Position numbers and translations under genes: made by a program
Notes under the pieces: model-generated
Database searches by the model: none
What the model was told of the DNA's origin: nothing
Seen by the model: the letters and a program-made list of their open reading frames with translations, nothing else
Shown: positions 61,318 through 64,000 of the stretch, in pieces
Position numbering within the stretch: the first letter of the stretch is position 1
Layout of the letters: every line of letters begins with the position of its first letter
Assembly (NCBI GenBank): GCA_011525695.1
Contig: WYBX01000154.1
Coordinates: forward strand, 62,001 to 126,000
Length of the DNA: 64,000 nucleotides
Source: Verrucomicrobiia bacterium
GTDB taxonomy: Bacteria > Verrucomicrobiota > Verrucomicrobiia > Opitutales > Opitutaceae
Reading direction: 5' to 3'

Positions 61318-63434
61318 GCTTCCTGACCCCGCTTTTCCTCCTGGGCGGCCTCGCGATCGCCGCGCCGATCCTGTACCACCTCATCCGGCGATCCACGCGG
61401 GAACGGACGATCTTCAGCTCGCTGATGTTCCTGCAGCCGAGTCCGCCACGGATTTCCAAGCGCCACCGGCTCGAGCACATCCTGCTGCTGCTGCTGCGTT
61501 GTGCCGCCCTGGCCCTGCTGGCCCTCGGCTTCGCCCGGCCGTTCCTCAAGGACTTCTCGCTGGCCGATCCCGGCGCCACCCAGCCCCGCCGGATCGCGCT
61601 CCTGCTCGACGTGAGTGCCAGCATGCGACGCGAGGGGCTCTGGCCTGCCGCCCGCACTCGCGCCGAGGCCATCGTGCGTCGCGCGGCTCCCACCGATCAA
61701 CTCGCTCTCTTCACCTACGATCGCAGCGCCACGCCGTTGCTGACGCTCGATGAATGGAACCGCACCGCCCCCGGGGATCGGGTTGCGCTCGCCCTCAGCC
61801 GGCTCGCCACCACCGCTCCCGGCTGGGGCGGCTCCCAGCTCGGCAACGCTCTGATCACCACCGCGGAGTCGCTCGCGGAGAACGAGACGAACCGTGAACC
61901 GGGCCAGCCCTCCACCGCGGACGGTCCGCGCGAGATTTTTGTGGTCAGCGATCTCCAGGCGGGCAGCCGGGTCGAAACGCTCCAGGCCTACGAATGGCCG
62001 AAGGATGTCGCCATCCATCTCGAGTCTGTCACCGCATCCCGCCCGACCAACGCTGGGCTTCAGCTCGTGGCGGAGTCGGCGGATGCCAATCGTGCCCTCG
62101 ATGCCGCGGTCCGTGTCCGGGTCACCAATGCACCCGATTCCCAGCGGGAGCGTTTCCAGGTCGGCTGGTCGAAGTCCGCTGACGCCGCAGATTGGATCGG
62201 CACTCCCCTGGAGGCGTATGTGCCGCCGGGCCAGAGCCGCGTCTTTGCCATTCCGGTGCCCAAGGACACCGCCGGACTGCGGCATCTCGCGCTCGCCGGT
62301 GATGACGAGGGCTTCGACAACGTGGTTCATCTGATACCGCCCCAGCCGCGCCAGGCCGAGGTCTTGTGGCTGGGGGCCGATGCTGGCGGTGATCCGCAGC
62401 AGCCGCTGTTCTTCCTCCGCCGTGCCTTCACCGACACGCCCCGGCTGGCAATCAAGGTGACCGCCCGCGACGCCTCCGCGCCGCTCTCCGCCTCCGACCT
62501 CGAGTCCGCCGGACTCGTCTTCGTCGCCGATCCGGTCCCGCCGGCCATGGCCGAGGCATTGCGTGAACATGCGAGGGAGGGCGGGATCGTCGTCGCCCTG
62601 CCGCGTGGCAGCGCGGCCGCAAACTCGCTGGGACGGCTGCTCGGACGCGAGGGAGTGACCGTCCAGCCCGTGCAGCCGGACAGCTACGCCATGCTGGCAG
62701 AGATCGATTTTCGTCACCCGCTCTTCGCTCCATTTGCCGATCCCCGCTACAATGATTTCACCAAGATCCACATCTGGAACTACCGCCGGCTCGGGCCCGA
62801 GCCGCTGCCCGGCGCCCGCGTGATCGCGCGCTTTGATGGCGGCGATCCGGCGATGCTCGAACTGCCCGTCGGCAACGGCCGCATCTTTGTCCTGCTCACC
62901 GGCTGGCAACCGGCCGACAGCCAGCTGGCGGTATCCTCGAAATTCGTGCCGCTGGTCTGGTCACTGCTCGAACTCGGCGGCGGGATCGCCCCGCAGCTGA
63001 CCCAGTTCTTCGTCGGCGATCCGGTGCCGCTGCCACCGGAACACGGATTCACAGCCGTGCGCATGCCGGCGGGGACGACGACGCCGCTCGCCGCCAGCGC
63101 GAGTGAGTTTGCTCAAACGGTGCAGCCCGGCATCTACGAGTTGGCCGGCTCGCAGCCGCAGTTGTTTGCCGTCAACCTTGATGTCACCGAAGGTCGCACG
63201 GGCCCGTTGGACCGGGATGAACTCGCGGGCCTTGGCGTTCCCCTGGCTCGGCCCGCTGCGGAAGCCGCACCGGCGCCGGCAGCGGCGACTTTGCGGCAGG
63301 GTGCCGAGGCGGAGAACCGCCAGAAGCTCTGGCGCTGGTTTATCGCGGCCACCCTGGCCGTGCTCTTGATCGAGACCGCGCTCGCCGGCCGGGCAGCACG
63401 GGCGACTCTGCGCATGAAGGAGGCGACACCATGA
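61314..63434 (+). CDS. BatA-like membrane protein with VWA domain
   Basis: 706 residues; start overlaps the upstream stop (ATGA). The BatA N-terminus is PLFLLGGLAIAAPILYHLIRRSTRERTIFSSLMFL with a second helix (LLLLLRCAALALLALGFARPFL). The VWA domain starts IALLLDVSASMRREG (DxSxS). A long periplasmic part (~200-660) has a type 1 glutamine-amidotransferase-like stretch (AEVLWLGADAGGDPQQPLFFLRRAF) and ends in a membrane helix (WFIAATLAVLLIETALAG). Next gene overlaps by 4 bases. Confidence 0.9.
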   Translation: MSFLTPLFLLGGLAIAAPILYHLIRRSTRERTIFSSLMFLQPSPPRISKRHRLEHILLLLLRCAALALLALGFARPFLKDFSLADPGATQPRRIALLLDVSASMRREGLWPAARTRAEAIVRRAAPTDQLALFTYDRSATPLLTLDEWNRTAPGDRVALALSRLATTAPGWGGSQLGNALITTAESLAENETNREPGQPSTADGPREIFVVSDLQAGSRVETLQAYEWPKDVAIHLESVTASRPTNAGLQLVAESADANRALDAAVRVRVTNAPDSQRERFQVGWSKSADAADWIGTPLEAYVPPGQSRVFAIPVPKDTAGLRHLALAGDDEGFDNVVHLIPPQPRQAEVLWLGADAGGDPQQPLFFLRRAFTDTPRLAIKVTARDASAPLSASDLESAGLVFVADPVPPAMAEALREHAREGGIVVALPRGSAAANSLGRLLGREGVTVQPVQPDSYAMLAEIDFRHPLFAPFADPRYNDFTKIHIWNYRRLGPEPLPGARVIARFDGGDPAMLELPVGNGRIFVLLTGWQPADSQLAVSSKFVPLVWSLLELGGGIAPQLTQFFVGDPVPLPPEHGFTAVRMPAGTTTPLAASASEFAQTVQPGIYELAGSQPQLFAVNLDVTEGRTGPLDRDELAGLGVPLARPAAEAAPAPAAATLRQGAEAENRQKLWRWFIAATLAVLLIETALAGRAARATLRMKEATP

Positions 63435-64000
63435 ACGACGATTTCCTCAGACAGAAACTGCGCCGCGTGGTCCGCCGCTACCAGTGGGTCGGACTCTGGC
63501 GGAAGCTGGCCATCTGGTGGTCGGTCGCCGCTGCCGCCGTTCTCGTCGCCCTCCTGCTCCAGCGGCAGCTGGGCTGGACCAGCCCGCACGTCATCCCGGT
63601 CATTGCCACGATCGCGCTGGGCGGGGCCCTGGGTCTCGCCCTCCATCATTTCAGCCGCCCGCCGGATCTACGCTGGGTCGCGGGCCAAATCGAACGCGCC
63701 CATCCGGAACTCGATGGCATCCTGCTGACCGCGATCCAGCAGGCCGACGCCGGCGAGGGCAATTACCTCCAGTACCGCGTCATCCAGGAGGCGACCAGCC
63801 GCAGCCAGGATTCCGACTGGCGCGGGATCGTTCCCGCCTCGCAGATGGCCATCGCCCAGATCGCCCATCTGGTCGCGCTGGGTTGCCTCGTCTTCGCCCT
63901 CACCAGCCTGCGGATGCCCGCGATTCATGGGGCAGCCCCGGCCTGGGTCGGCGCCGACGGCGTTTCCGTCACCCCCGGCAACGCCAGCATCGAGCGTGGC
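63431..64000 (+). CDS. Membrane protein of the MoxR/Bat operon, partial at window end (DUF4175-like)
   Basis: 190 residues are visible and the frame is open to the window edge; start ATG overlaps the BatA-like stop (ATGA). Two membrane helices near residues 28-44 (AIWWSVAAAAVLVALLL) and 52-72 precede a helical linker and a third hydrophobic segment at ~137-153 (MAIAQIAHLVALGCLVFAL). The layout and place, after a BatA-like gene, match the large DUF4175-type proteins that follow in such operons. The assignment is tentative because most of the protein lies outside the window. Confidence 0.55.
   Translation, partial: MNDDFLRQKLRRVVRRYQWVGLWRKLAIWWSVAAAAVLVALLLQRQLGWTSPHVIPVIATIALGGALGLALHHFSRPPDLRWVAGQIERAHPELDGILLTAIQQADAGEGNYLQYRVIQEATSRSQDSDWRGIVPASQMAIAQIAHLVALGCLVFALTSLRMPAIHGAAPAWVGADGVSVTPGNASIERG

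Overview
The window is uniformly GC-rich, densely coded DNA. It looks like a chromosomal segment of a free-living Verrucomicrobiota bacterium, most likely class Opitutia (inference). The strongest pointer is at 31213-39060, where type IV-pilin-like genes are followed by a protein of about 1,000 residues; this matches the Verru_Chthon cassette families (types D, B, C, A) known from that phylum. The MoxR/DUF58/BatA/DUF4159 operon at the right end is also common in Verrucomicrobiota and Planctomycetota. I see no insertion sequence, integrase, prophage or CRISPR array.

Layout. 1-5100: the end of a HAD hydrolase, a ribbon-helix-helix protein, aspS, an exbB-exbD-tonB/tolA-like energy-transduction operon, and tRNA-Ala(GGC) with its terminator. 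5069-15945: a methyltransferase whose tail runs antisense into that tRNA, a site-2-type protease, an orphan NtrC-type regulator, a 38-residue membrane peptide, a PIN/TRAM membrane protein, tRNA-Ala(CGC) with an altered D-loop/T-loop contact, a sugar-isomerase-like protein, a carbohydrate-binding-like protein, an acyltransferase, a DoxX protein and a ChrA transporter. 15969-23045: a probable glucosylglycerate / mannosylglucosylglycerate (compatible solute) locus with two GT4-like glycosyltransferases, a HAD protein, a GH13_18 phosphorylase and a GpgS-like GT81 synthase.

23095-30051: a two-part arsenic locus. One half is arsR-permease-thioredoxin-CcdA-like and the other is arsR-acr3-arsC. Each arsR has its own perfect palindromic operator candidate, and a secreted tandem alpha/beta-hydrolase lies between the halves. 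30207-39060: a TIM-barrel epimerase, then the seven-gene pseudopilin cassette with stop/start overlaps. 39061-49061: an Ldh2-type dehydrogenase, a Tat-exported aldo/keto reductase, a sigma-70 factor with an unusually hairpin-rich upstream gap, trpE, glmS, a sugar-nucleotide epimerase and glgC. 49175-54459: an outer-membrane protein, and a DtxR/MntR-type regulator divergent from a SitABCD-type metal ABC transporter. 54582-64000: a TPR-metallopeptidase, two DUF4159 paralogues, a heptanucleotide repeat array, MoxR, DUF58, a BatA-like protein and a partial membrane protein.

Non-coding highlights: the A19-U56 swap in tRNA-Ala(CGC), a run of stem-loops upstream of the sigma gene, a hairpin against the trpE start codon, two heptanucleotide repeat arrays of different sequence, an identical 28-bp element in two convergent intergenic gaps, and the two arsR operators. 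All functions are read from sequence and family knowledge; no database search was run.
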